A stretch of DNA of 53,473 bases from Clostridia bacterium (GCA_017503325.1 JAFVTI010000012.1:1-53473), one strand, 5' to 3'; shown: positions 17,678 through 26,692, counted from the first letter of the stretch. Translations and numbers: made by a program. Notes: a model not told the origin generated them from the letters alone.

Positions 17678-19285
17678 TCACTTATTATATGTTCTCTTGA
17701 TTTTCTTGGTGGTAGTTTTCACAAATTCGGTGTCACGGATGGTGACCTTTGCGATAGCCTTATAAGGCGGGAGCGTATCGTTGAGTTGATCGATCTGCTC
17801 GTTAAAATATGCTTGAATATCGCTCTGTGTTGCACGGAATTCCTCATCGGGATAGATCTCGGCAACGAGCTTGTAATCTTCCTCGGAAACGAGGCATTCG
17901 ACAACGCCGGGGATGCGTCCGATCAGCGTTTCAAGTTCTTCGGGAGATACGTTCTTGCCATTGGACAAGATGATCAGATTCTTGATGCGTCCCGTGATGT
18001 AGATGAAGCCGTCCTTGTCGATCTTACCAAGGTCGCCCGTGTGGAACCAGCCGTCAACGATTGCCTTTTCGGTTTCTTCGGGCATATTGTAATAGCCGAG
18101 CATGACGATATCACCCTGCACGCAGATCTCGCCTTCACCGTTCTCGGCGGGGTTGTCGATCTTGACCTTGACCTCGGGGAGAGCCTGACCGATACTACCC
18201 ACGCGGTAGTGATAACGGCGGTTGACGCTGACCACGGGCGAGCATTCGGAAATGCCGTAGCCGTTCATGATCTTGATGCCGTAGGAATCAAAGCGGTCGA
18301 TGATCTGCTGATCGATGGGCGCGCCGCCCGAAATGATGAAGTCAAGCTCACCACCAAGACCATTGCGGATGGCAGAAAAGCACTTGTTTCGCAGACCGAT
18401 GCCGAGCGCATCGAAAGGCTTGCAGACCTTATCAAGCACGCCGAGCAGTTTCTTTTTGCCGCTCTTTTCAATCTTTTGAAGGATACCCTTGTCCACCTTT
18501 TCGACGATCATGGGAACAACGGCAAGGTAGGTCGGCTTGAAATCGTTGATCAGCTCCATCACGTTTTTGAGGGAGGGGGCGATCAAAGTGTCAACGCCGT
18601 TACATATATTGCACATAACACTTACCGTAAACGCGAAAGTATGATGAAAAGGTAGGAGAGCAATCGTTCTTCCGTACAGATAAACAAATGTCATAGAATG
18701 ACGCGAATCGGCACAAATGTTATTCTGCGAAAGGATAACACCTTTGCTCTTGCCGGTTGTACCGGATGTGTAAATGATAGCGGCGGGAGAATCCTTGTCA
18801 GTGTCGATCTTCTGTACTTCTGCAATGCCCTCTATGTAGCTCTTTAAGGATTTCATGTTGATGCAAGCAAGCGAAGAAATCAGCTCACCGAGATCGTCGG
18901 CAATATCGTCGTAATCCTTGGAGTAAACGAAGACTGTTGCTTCGCAATCCTTAAGCAGTTCCGCGATATCGGATGAGGACAGCTCTTTGTCTACGGGAAC
19001 GATAATGTTGTTGCTACAAACGACGGCAAAATACGTAATGATCCACTCATAGCTGTTTTCACCGATGACAGCTATACGGGTGCGCTCGCCATAAGTCTGA
19101 TGAAAATGTGTGGCAAGCTTAATAACATCGTCATAGAGACGGTTGTATGATACGGCTTCGTCGCCTTTTTTCTTTTTGGTGCGGAAGATGATCTTCTCGC
19201 TGTATTTGTTTTTTGTGAGTTCAAGCAGTTCGGAAATGGTAGCGAACTGAGGGACTTCATAATAGGGGAAAGGTTTGTTTTTCAT
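17678..19285 (-). CDS. Acyl-AMP ligase (ANL superfamily, fatty-acyl type)
   Basis: It activates a carboxylic acid with ATP and probably loads it onto the adjacent ACP. The 535 residues carry the ANL motifs: P-loop IIYTSGTTGKSKG near 165-177, LPFHHTFAF (A4 region), SGGAPID, then MNGYGISECSPV and FHTGDLGKIDKDGFIYITGR near 410-429. A C-terminal lysine-rich TTTKKIKRTYNK supplies the A10-like Lys. Resemblance to long-chain acyl-CoA synthetases suggests a fatty acid, but chain length cannot be read here. The start is 4 bp after the NRPS stop. The acceptor (CoA or ACP) is inferred from the neighbouring ACP gene. Confidence 0.88.
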   Translation of the reverse strand: MKNKPFPYYEVPQFATISELLELTKNKYSEKIIFRTKKKKGDEAVSYNRLYDDVIKLATHFHQTYGERTRIAVIGENSYEWIITYFAVVCSNNIIVPVDKELSSSDIAELLKDCEATVFVYSKDYDDIADDLGELISSLACINMKSLKSYIEGIAEVQKIDTDKDSPAAIIYTSGTTGKSKGVILSQNNICADSRHSMTFVYLYGRTIALLPFHHTFAFTVSVMCNICNGVDTLIAPSLKNVMELINDFKPTYLAVVPMIVEKVDKGILQKIEKSGKKKLLGVLDKVCKPFDALGIGLRNKCFSAIRNGLGGELDFIISGGAPIDQQIIDRFDSYGIKIMNGYGISECSPVVSVNRRYHYRVGSIGQALPEVKVKIDNPAENGEGEICVQGDIVMLGYYNMPEETEKAIVDGWFHTGDLGKIDKDGFIYITGRIKNLIILSNGKNVSPEELETLIGRIPGVVECLVSEEDYKLVAEIYPDEEFRATQSDIQAYFNEQIDQLNDTLPPYKAIAKVTIRDTEFVKTTTKKIKRTYNK

Positions 19286-19289
19286 GGTC

Positions 19290-22200
19290 TTATAGTCCTT
19301 TCGTAGATATTACTTTTTCAAATTTCTCACAAAAATCATCATTATTCTCCGACTCGAACATATTAAAATGATCTCCGTCGTAGATGATGTTTTCAAAATC
19401 TGCTGTGGTGTGGCTCTGCCAACATTTCGCATTCAATTCTACATCTGGCACCATGGTATCTTTGTCTGCGGAGAACAGATAGATCGGCGCATTGATTACG
19501 CGATGTTCTGTCAAAGTGGTAGAGACATGACACAAAGAGCGGATAACATTGATGTAATACAAAATGTCCTTGATTTCGCACGTTTCAAAGTTAGGAATTC
19601 CTCGCTTGATATCTACGGGTTGCATAATCTTAAATGCTCTTTCTCTGAATGCGCAAGGATTAATGTCAAGGACCGAAAGATTAGAATAAACAGTTTCCCA
19701 AATGTTCTCATTCGTTGCATGACTCAAGATAGATAAATTCTGTGCTGTACCCGCAAAGAGATTGACTACATAATCTTTTTCTTTATTGAGATCTGTTCCT
19801 TCGCCATGACAGGCAATATCATTTGCCAAAGTGGAAACACCATAAAGAACATCAACCTTTTCTCCCTCTTGCTCCAAAATGTACGCCATTTCAAGACCAA
19901 TAACCGCTCCAATACAATAACCACCGAACGAATATGGGCCGTGGGGTTGAATCGTTCTAACTCGTTCAATGTACCATTCTGCCATTTCGTGTATAGTGCG
20001 AAGTTGCGGTTGATAGTTTATATCTGCAAATGGCAATCCTACCCCATAGCAAGTGGCATCTATATCAACTTTATTACAAAGGCTGACAAATGCAGTTGCG
20101 AGTCCGTTGCCACCGTGGATGAAGAATATGTTTTTGTCATTACCCGATTTCAGCAAGGTAAGAGCTTCCACATCGGCGAGATTCTCTTTGAGGCTCTTTT
20201 CAAATATGGGCAGAAACTCCGCATTTCTACCTTCTTCAAACCAACTGAAATGATCACCATCAAAGATATAGTTCATAAGTTTTTCGGTGGTATGCCCCTG
20301 CCACAAGGCGGCATTTTGCTCGTTATCCCCAAGCATAGGGTCGTGATCGGGAGAGAACAAATAGATCGGCGCATGGACGGTGCGCATATCCGTATAGGCT
20401 CTGCCGCCGTAGATTAAGGAACGAATGAGATTGACAAAGTACAGAATCTTCTTGGCATCTGCGCTATCATAATCGGGAACGGCGCGAGCAATATCAATAG
20501 GATTCATCAACGCAATAACCTTTTGACGGAATAGGGGCATATCCAATTCAAAGTCGTTTATATGGCTATAAACCGCATTCCAAATGCCGTTTGTTCGGTC
20601 GGCAATCAAAGACATATTATGTTCGTTATCCCCAAACAAAACACGGGTGATCGCATCATCATCATCATCATCAATGCACGGATAAGTAAGATTAGAAATA
20701 TCGTTAACCAAGGCGGCAATCAAATAGATGTTTTCTACCTTTTCGCCCGCCTGTTCAAGCAAATACGCCATTTCAAGCACGATCTGACCGCCGATGCAAT
20801 AGCCGCACAGATGATAGGGGCCGTGAGGCTGTACCGCGCGAATGCGCTCCACGTACTGCGCCGCAAGCTCGGGAATGCTGATTACATGAGGATAATAGAA
20901 CTCTTCATTCATTGGATAATCCACGCCGTACCAGTTATAGTTGGTTTCGATCTGCGTGGAAAGCTGAACGAAGTTACCGACAACACCATTGCCGCCGTGA
21001 ATAAGGAATAGATTGGTGTCGCCGCCGTCCTTGATCAACACAAGATCATGGTTTTGGGTATGCGAAGCAAACTGCGACAGATGCTCCGCCATCTTTTCCA
21101 CGGTATTGAACTTATACACATCGTTGACCGACAGTTCGCAAGCGTACTTCTTGGAGAGTGCCGAAGTCAGATTGATCGCTGTCAGCGAGTCCATACCGAG
21201 GTCGAAGAAGTCCTCGTCGATGCCGAATGCCGTACCCTTGATGAAGTCGCAAAGCACCTCGTAAACCTCTTGCTGCATAGGCGTTTCGGGGAGCGTGATC
21301 TCGTTGTGGTTCTCTCGGCTTTCAAAATCCATGTCGGGCAGATTCTTGCGATCGATCTTGCCATTGGGGGTGAAAGCAATCTTTTCAAGGCGCATGAAGT
21401 AATGCGGACACATATATTTGGGAAGCTGCGCGAGGATATGCTCACGGAGCTTCTTTTCGTCAATATCGCCCTCGGCAACGTAGTATCCGACGAGGTATTG
21501 ATGCTCTCCGTGCGTTTTGACGGTGGTGGCAGAAAGCACGATGCCGTCAAAGCTGTTCATCACGCTCTCAATCTCGCCAAGCTCCACACGCAAGCCTCTG
21601 ATCTTAACCTGCGAATCGATACGACCGTAGCAAAGGAGCTTGCCGTCTGTGCGGTAAGAGGCGAGGTCGCCCGTCTTGTAAAGCTTGCCGGGAACATAAG
21701 GATTGTCAATGAACTTTTCAGCGGTCAGTTCTTCACGGTTCAGATATCCACGGCAAACGCCGTCACCCGCAATGCAAAGCTCACCCGCAATTCCCACGGG
21801 GCAAAGTGCGCCCTTTTCGTTGCAGATTAGAATTTGCGTATTGGCAATGGGATTACCGATGGTGATGACGGGAGAGGTCACTTCGTCTACGCTTGACCAC
21901 ACGGTAGTTTCGGTGGGGCCGTATATGTTCCATATCCGCGCATCGGTATAGTAGCGGAGTTCTTCATAAAGGCTTTCCGGGAAGACCTCGCCGCCGAGAA
22001 TGATGACTTTAAGGTGAGAGAGCCACGCAAGGTCGCTCTTATCCTGCATATACATCTTCATCTTGGTGGGCGTGGTCTGAATAATCTCAATTTCGTTTTC
22101 AACGACGAGTTTTGCGAGCTTGCTCTGCATCTTGCTTTCGTCATCGTTTGCGTAGTAGACGGTCAAGCCGTTGAGCAGAGACAAGAGCGATTCAGTAACG

Positions 22201-24146
22201 TAGATGTCAAAGCCGATGGTTGTGATAGACAGAATTCTTTTCGTGTTCTCGTCGATCAGCTTGCCTGCTACGTTAAATTCATTTCTTGCGGAGTAGTTGA
22301 CCACGTTTCGATGTGTCAGCATCGTGCCTTTCGGCTTACCCGTTGAGCCCGAGGTGTAGATCACATAGCAAAGGTCGCTCGGCTCGTTGATGTTATCAAG
22401 ATTTTTGGGAACGTCGGCATACAGAACTTCATCTGCAAGGTCAATGACAAAATCCACATTGTTGGGTGCATCGGCATCAAGAATTAAAGCCGCCTTGCAA
22501 GAGGCATCGTCCAGCATATAGGTGATGCGCTCTGCGGGGAAGGTGGGATCGATGGGCAGATACGCGCCGCCTGCTTTCAGTACGCCGAGCTGCGCCGCAA
22601 GTACCAAGTGACTGCGGTGGGCAATGATGGGAACGATATCATTTCTGCCGATACCGCCACGGCGCAGAACGTGAGCGATACAGTTTGCCATACGGTTGAT
22701 ATCGGCATAGGTATAGGACGCCCCCTCAAATACTGCGGCAATCTCGTTGGGAATATTGGCGACAACCTCCTCAAAGAGCTGATGAACGCACTTGTTGGAG
22801 GGATAGTCCACGGCGGTGTCGTTGAATGTATGTATGATGAGATCCTTTTCGTTTTCGGGAAGAATGTCTACTTCTCCGACCGGCATGCTGCTCTTTGCTG
22901 TGATCTGATCTACGATGCAAAGAATGCGGTCTTTGAGCAGAGCAACCTCGGCTTCATCCGGGAACTGTTCGGTTTGATAGTCCAAGTTAAGCTTATATAC
23001 ACCGAGGTGGTCGCGGTCATCAATGTGGAACGCCAAAGCGACCTCGCTGTTACCGTTGGTGTACCACTTGGAGCGCACGTTGCTCTCGGCATCGATCTGC
23101 GCGTTCTGATAGCTCATCATCACGTCAAAGAGTTTTTCCACGTCGCCGTGGTGCTGGTGAATATCCGAAAGAATATGGGAATAGGGATACTTTTGATGGC
23201 GGAAGATCTGCAGGTGCAGATCGTTGATCTCGGCGCAAAGCTCGCCAAGAGTCTTGTCCTCGCTCGGCTTTGCGCTCAGCGGAATGGTGGAAATGAACAT
23301 ACCAAGGGTTCTCTTGTCCTTTGCGCCGTCGCGGTTGAGGACGGCAAGACCAAGGCTCGGCGTTTTATTGCCGCCGTTGATGCGATCAAGATAGATGAGC
23401 ATTGCCGCCTCAAATACGGTTGCGGGTGAATACTCATGTTTGGCACAAAACGCCTTGATCTGTGCGGAAAGCGCGTGAGAAACCTCTGCATACAAACGGT
23501 TTGCAGAGGGGGATGTGCTTGTCATAGCGTTGGACTTGAGGCGCACGTACTCGGGATGCTCGGCATACATCTCCGACCAAAATGCCTTGTCCTTCTGATA
23601 CTTCTTGGAAGCAAAGTATTCCTGCTCCTTTGCCACAAAATCGGTATAAGGAGCGATATTCAACACGGGTTCTTCACCCTTGATAAGTACTTCGCAAGCG
23701 TGCAAGATCGAGTCGTCAATGATGGTCATAGACCACGCATCCGAAACGATGTGATGCATTACGGCAACGATGAGCCAAGAATCAGCCTTTTGGAGGATCT
23801 CAAAACGGTAGAGCTTGCCATCGTAGGTGATGGGTGTTCTCATCAGAGCATTAACTTGCTTGTCGATCTGCTCTTGTTTCAGCTCGGTTGCATCAATTAC
23901 GGGAATCGACTCATATACGTGTTCGGAAATGTACTGATGCACTTCGCCGTCATTTTCTGTAATGCGCAGACGAAGTCCCTCGGCAGCATCGATCAGCAGA
24001 TTGATTGCTTTCTCGATGATCTCCGAAGTGAGTCCTTCCATAGAAAACTCAAGCGTACCTCCAATGTTGCCCAGAGCAGTGTCCGAGTAGAATTTTGTTT
24101 CGTTGTAAATGTTTTGTTGGGGTGTGGTGAGGTTGTATTTCTGCAT
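19290..24146 (-). CDS. Single-module NRPS: C-A-T-TE-TE with two Cys thioesterases
   Basis: This 1618-residue nonribosomal peptide synthetase has one module. The condensation domain (about 1-430) has HHIVSDAW near 130. The adenylation domain (about 450-935) has YTSGSTGKPKG near 593, GFDIYVTE, YGPTETT, and NGKIDRK near 925. The carrier domain has phosphopantetheine Ser near 986 (GMDSLTAI). Two alpha/beta-hydrolase thioesterases follow, about 1055-1300 and 1310-1618, each with GYCIG, so the nucleophile is Cys near 1115 and 1409 instead of the common Ser. Both have a late GDHF histidine. By hand alignment the A-domain pocket is D-I-T-Q-I-G-I-V-W-K, close to published glycine codes. ATG 24146 is preferred because the longer frame opens at 24236 inside an inverted repeat; its ribosome site is poor, so the start is uncertain. 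Confidence 0.92.
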   Translation of the reverse strand: MQKYNLTTPQQNIYNETKFYSDTALGNIGGTLEFSMEGLTSEIIEKAINLLIDAAEGLRLRITENDGEVHQYISEHVYESIPVIDATELKQEQIDKQVNALMRTPITYDGKLYRFEILQKADSWLIVAVMHHIVSDAWSMTIIDDSILHACEVLIKGEEPVLNIAPYTDFVAKEQEYFASKKYQKDKAFWSEMYAEHPEYVRLKSNAMTSTSPSANRLYAEVSHALSAQIKAFCAKHEYSPATVFEAAMLIYLDRINGGNKTPSLGLAVLNRDGAKDKRTLGMFISTIPLSAKPSEDKTLGELCAEINDLHLQIFRHQKYPYSHILSDIHQHHGDVEKLFDVMMSYQNAQIDAESNVRSKWYTNGNSEVALAFHIDDRDHLGVYKLNLDYQTEQFPDEAEVALLKDRILCIVDQITAKSSMPVGEVDILPENEKDLIIHTFNDTAVDYPSNKCVHQLFEEVVANIPNEIAAVFEGASYTYADINRMANCIAHVLRRGGIGRNDIVPIIAHRSHLVLAAQLGVLKAGGAYLPIDPTFPAERITYMLDDASCKAALILDADAPNNVDFVIDLADEVLYADVPKNLDNINEPSDLCYVIYTSGSTGKPKGTMLTHRNVVNYSARNEFNVAGKLIDENTKRILSITTIGFDIYVTESLLSLLNGLTVYYANDDESKMQSKLAKLVVENEIEIIQTTPTKMKMYMQDKSDLAWLSHLKVIILGGEVFPESLYEELRYYTDARIWNIYGPTETTVWSSVDEVTSPVITIGNPIANTQILICNEKGALCPVGIAGELCIAGDGVCRGYLNREELTAEKFIDNPYVPGKLYKTGDLASYRTDGKLLCYGRIDSQVKIRGLRVELGEIESVMNSFDGIVLSATTVKTHGEHQYLVGYYVAEGDIDEKKLREHILAQLPKYMCPHYFMRLEKIAFTPNGKIDRKNLPDMDFESRENHNEITLPETPMQQEVYEVLCDFIKGTAFGIDEDFFDLGMDSLTAINLTSALSKKYACELSVNDVYKFNTVEKMAEHLSQFASHTQNHDLVLIKDGGDTNLFLIHGGNGVVGNFVQLSTQIETNYNWYGVDYPMNEEFYYPHVISIPELAAQYVERIRAVQPHGPYHLCGYCIGGQIVLEMAYLLEQAGEKVENIYLIAALVNDISNLTYPCIDDDDDDAITRVLFGDNEHNMSLIADRTNGIWNAVYSHINDFELDMPLFRQKVIALMNPIDIARAVPDYDSADAKKILYFVNLIRSLIYGGRAYTDMRTVHAPIYLFSPDHDPMLGDNEQNAALWQGHTTEKLMNYIFDGDHFSWFEEGRNAEFLPIFEKSLKENLADVEALTLLKSGNDKNIFFIHGGNGLATAFVSLCNKVDIDATCYGVGLPFADINYQPQLRTIHEMAEWYIERVRTIQPHGPYSFGGYCIGAVIGLEMAYILEQEGEKVDVLYGVSTLANDIACHGEGTDLNKEKDYVVNLFAGTAQNLSILSHATNENIWETVYSNLSVLDINPCAFRERAFKIMQPVDIKRGIPNFETCEIKDILYYINVIRSLCHVSTTLTEHRVINAPIYLFSADKDTMVPDVELNAKCWQSHTTADFENIIYDGDHFNMFESENNDDFCEKFEKVISTKGL

Positions 24147-24220
24147 GATGAATGAGTCCCGCTTTCTCCAAGAATATGCCTCTATATCACGAATTTTATA
24201 GGTGAATTTTTTAGTTAATT

Positions 24221-24253
24221 TTTGTTCACGTAACATTATATTACATGAACAAA
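24221..24253. repeat. Left inverted repeat, itself a near-perfect dyad
   Basis: TTTGTTCACGTAA, a 7-bp centre CATTATA, then TTACATGAACAAA: 13-bp arms matching at 12 of 13 positions. Paired arms around a 7-bp centre fit a core site for a tyrosine-recombinase dimer. The right copy (24349-24377) keeps one full arm and the centre but has a degenerate outer arm. An extra half-site TTTGTTCATCTA lies inside the segment at 24263-24274. Confidence 0.8.
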
Positions 24254-24377
24254 TTTCTTGTTTTTGTTCATCTATCGAAGCAGAATATGTAAATTTTTAT
24301 TCATTCATATTGAAAAAACGCGTATTATGTGATATAATTTATTATCTATTTGTTCATCTAATATAATGTTAGGTGTA
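24225..24377. promoter_or_regulatory. Candidate invertible promoter segment upstream of the NRPS operon
   Basis: Imperfect 29-bp inverted repeats (26 matches), 24225-24253 and 24349-24377, bound 95 bp containing one strong promoter. The segment lies between the NRPS start and the stop of a tyrosine recombinase gene only 3 bp away. The promoter currently reads rightwards, away from the NRPS operon, which I interpret as the OFF orientation. Inversion would place the -10 box at about 24264-24269 on the minus strand, roughly 110 nt upstream of the NRPS start. Confidence 0.75.
24310..24338 (+). promoter_or_regulatory. Promoter inside the invertible segment (OFF orientation)
   Basis: TTGAAA (24310-24315), 17-bp spacer, TATAAT (24333-24338), reading right. 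As drawn, its transcript would run antisense to the recombinase gene. I found no comparable minus-strand promoter in front of the NRPS gene. Confidence 0.75.
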
Positions 24378-24380
24378 TTT

Positions 24381-25295
24381 TTATATCAATTTCCCGAGGC
24401 GGTTCATCATATCTCGCTTGTGATCCATCAATGAATGGGCATAGCGATTTAGTGTGACCGTCGCGTTTTTATGTCCGAGGATCTCCGAAAGTGTTTTAAC
24501 ATCCATTCCGCATTCAAGCGCCCTTGTAGCAAAGGTATGACGCAGAGAATGAAAGCCTTGGTGCGGGATTCCAAGACGTTTTAATAGCAGTTCAAAGCTC
24601 CGTTGATAAGAACGAATTGAAATGTACGTGCCGTTTTCGGATATGACGTATTGGCTTTTACATTGCTTTTTGAGCTGCTTCAAGACCGGACCAAGTTGCT
24701 TTGGGATAGGGATTACCCGAACAGATGAATTCGTTTTAGGTGCAGTCGTAATGCGCGATCTCCCCTTATCGTAGCAGGTTTTGGAAACCTTCAATTCGTT
24801 TTTAGAAAAATCAATATCAGCCCATTCAAGTGCAAGCAGTTCTCCCACGCGCAAACCGGTATATAGGCATATCAGAATACCTATCATTTTTTCGCGTTTG
24901 TCCGTGAGCACAGCTTGCTCTATCATTTTTTGCTCTAAGGGAGAAAAGCAGGTAATCTGCTTTTCCTGCCCCCTCGGGCGTTTTATTTTATCCATTTTGT
25001 ATTCATCCGTAAGTCCGACTGAGTACGCCGTTACCATCGAGCTTTGCAAGACAGCAATGATCAAATTGACCGTATTTGCTGAAAGTCCTCCACCCGTATT
25101 CAGATTTCCGTGGTGTAATAGTTCTGTCATATATCGTTGAACGATTAACGGTGTGAGTTCATCCAGCTCATAGTCACCAAGCGCGGGAATCAATCTTATT
25201 CTAATGATGTCTGCATATTTCGCATATGTTCGCTCCTTTACCGATGTTTTAACATAGTTTTCAAGCCATTCCGATAGCCATTCCTTGTATAACAT
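24381..25295 (-). CDS. Tyrosine recombinase 1, candidate invertase for the NRPS promoter
   Basis: This 304-residue site-specific recombinase breaks and rejoins DNA through a phosphotyrosine. An N-terminal SAM-like core-binding domain (about 1-95) precedes the catalytic domain. All catalytic residues are visible: Arg149 (TGLRVGE), a Lys in the 187 region, His249 and Arg252 (FHSLRHTFATR), His275 (LGHKN) and Tyr285 (NRYAH). It lacks the extra arm-binding domain typical of many phage and Tn916-type integrases, which suits an inversion enzyme. ATG 25295 has AAAGGAAG about 8 bases upstream. The stop lies 3 bp from the inverted repeat. The alternative is an integrase of a genetic island. Confidence 0.92.
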   Translation of the reverse strand: MLYKEWLSEWLENYVKTSVKERTYAKYADIIRIRLIPALGDYELDELTPLIVQRYMTELLHHGNLNTGGGLSANTVNLIIAVLQSSMVTAYSVGLTDEYKMDKIKRPRGQEKQITCFSPLEQKMIEQAVLTDKREKMIGILICLYTGLRVGELLALEWADIDFSKNELKVSKTCYDKGRSRITTAPKTNSSVRVIPIPKQLGPVLKQLKKQCKSQYVISENGTYISIRSYQRSFELLLKRLGIPHQGFHSLRHTFATRALECGMDVKTLSEILGHKNATVTLNRYAHSLMDHKRDMMNRLGKLI

Positions 25296-25322
25296 TCTTA
25301 CACTTCCTTTGATATAAAAATA

Positions 25323-25361
25323 TAGCAGTAGTTATCACTTTTAGTATGATAGCTACTGCTA
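25323..25361 (-). promoter_or_regulatory. Hairpin upstream of recombinase 1 (attenuator or operator)
   Basis: A 15-bp stem (25323-25337 with 25347-25361, one G-T pair) lies 28 bp before the recombinase start. On the minus strand it is followed by a TATATTTTT stretch, so it could act as a leaky terminator limiting recombinase expression, or as a protein-binding dyad. Confidence 0.55.
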
Positions 25362-25459
25362 AATATTATATCAATTGATGCAGAGGCGAATAATTAAATT
25401 TTGTTACTTCAAGTCGCTTTGTACAATTCTACTTTGTATCGTAGTTCTTCGATAGGTCC

Positions 25460-25553
25460 AATGCAATTTAAATTGTATTCAATGTAAAAAAGCAAAAAAC
25501 ATTTTGAAAATATTTTGAAAAGTATTGATTTTTATAGACAAATATGATATAAT
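25460..25553 (+). promoter_or_regulatory. Promoter and operator-like dyad of the RelA/SpoT operon
   Basis: TTGATT (25525-25530), 17-bp spacer, TATAAT (25548-25553). A 20-bp dyad, AATGCAATTT with AAATTGTATT (one mismatch), lies at 25460-25479 upstream. The rest of the 25296-25618 spacer is AT-rich and shows no gene. Confidence 0.6.
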
Positions 25554-25618
25554 ATACTTTGTGTAGGTATAAACAAACATCTACTATGCGCATATTATTA
25601 AGTAAAGGAGGGGAAGAT

Positions 25619-26692
25619 ATGGATTGCGACAACACCAAAACAAGGATCGAAAATTTCCGCTTATGGTATGAAAACGCACGGCCTAATTATGAAGCTGCTG
25701 CAAAATATGTTTTGAATCGAATTTTGGAGTATTTAAAGACGCAAAAAGTTAGTGTTGCTTATTATGGTAGCAGGGCTAAAACTATTGATAGTGCTTATGA
25801 AAAAGCAAAGAAGCAGATTAAAGTAGACAATCGGTATGAATTGAAATATTCTGATCCTAAAAATGAAATTATGGATTTTGCAGGCGTAAGAATAGTCGTA
25901 TACTTGCCTTCGGAAATAGATGCGATTTGTAATGCTGTTGAGCAATTGTTTGTAAACAATATTAGAAAAGATGATAGTGAAAACAAAGCAGATAGATTAG
26001 GGAAAGATAAAGTTGGCTATCTATCTATCCACTATGTCATTGAGGTCAATACCGAACAACCAGAACACAAACACTTAAATGGTTTAAAATGCGAAATTCA
26101 AATTCGTACAGTTTTACAAGATGCTTGGGCACAAATTTTTCATGATAGGGTTTATAAAGGAACCCTCGAGAGTGATACTAATGAAGCCATAGAGAGAAAA
26201 ATCAATCTTTTATCAGGTAATCTTGAATTGATTGATAATCAAATTAATGAAATTGTTGTTTATTACGATAGTAAAAATGGAAATTTAGATTTAAAATCAT
26301 ATCAACAACTTTTAAATGATTCAATTTGTGAGAAATCATTGACCCAATATTGCAACTTATTGATGCAAGGAAAAGTCGAAAAGTTTTATTCCTATGATCA
26401 AATTAAGAATTTACTTGATGCATTTGGGATTAAAACAATACGAGAATTGGATTATCATGTTGACAGTGGTTTTATACAAGAATTGGCGGAAAAAAATATT
26501 CCCATTACTTTTGATAGATTAATTCGATACATACTAATTGTTAGCGACTATAATAAATTTTTCGATTGTATCGATAAATCAAAAAAATTTGTTATTAATG
26601 AGACCATTTATAAATTGTTAGATCAATTTATCGACATGAAAACAGTTTGTTCCAAGTATATTTTTTTGAAGAGAGAAGAGGAAACTAATTAA
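25619..26692 (+). CDS. RelA/SpoT-domain nucleotide pyrophosphotransferase (alarmone synthetase or toxSAS)
   Basis: The N-terminal 180 residues are a RelA/SpoT synthetase domain: YYGSRAKT near 48-55, MDFAGVRIVVYL near 85-96, VGYLSIHYVIE near 132-142, and CEIQIRTVLQDAWAQIFHD at about 158-176 with the catalytic Glu/Gln and a late His. No HD hydrolase domain is present. The C-terminal half (180-357) is a helical region I do not recognise. Its length (357 residues) and accessory context resemble small alarmone synthetases and toxic toxSAS/CapRel-type defence proteins, which modify nucleotides or tRNA. ATG 25619 has AAAGGAGG about 6 bases upstream. Low GC marks it as foreign to the neighbouring galT or hisS regions. 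Its stop and the next start overlap (TAATG). Confidence 0.85.
   Translation: MDCDNTKTRIENFRLWYENARPNYEAAAKYVLNRILEYLKTQKVSVAYYGSRAKTIDSAYEKAKKQIKVDNRYELKYSDPKNEIMDFAGVRIVVYLPSEIDAICNAVEQLFVNNIRKDDSENKADRLGKDKVGYLSIHYVIEVNTEQPEHKHLNGLKCEIQIRTVLQDAWAQIFHDRVYKGTLESDTNEAIERKINLLSGNLELIDNQINEIVVYYDSKNGNLDLKSYQQLLNDSICEKSLTQYCNLLMQGKVEKFYSYDQIKNLLDAFGIKTIRELDYHVDSGFIQELAEKNIPITFDRLIRYILIVSDYNKFFDCIDKSKKFVINETIYKLLDQFIDMKTVCSKYIFLKREEETN

Noticed and set aside
19290..24236. NRPS start at 24236
   Set aside because: That ATG lies inside the left inverted repeat, has no ribosome site, and the extra residues are not condensation-domain-like. The start at 24146 is still not certain.
24221..24377. Ordinary repressor operators for the NRPS operon
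   Set aside because: Not excluded, but the paired inverted copies enclosing an outward promoter and the adjoining recombinase are better explained by inversion.
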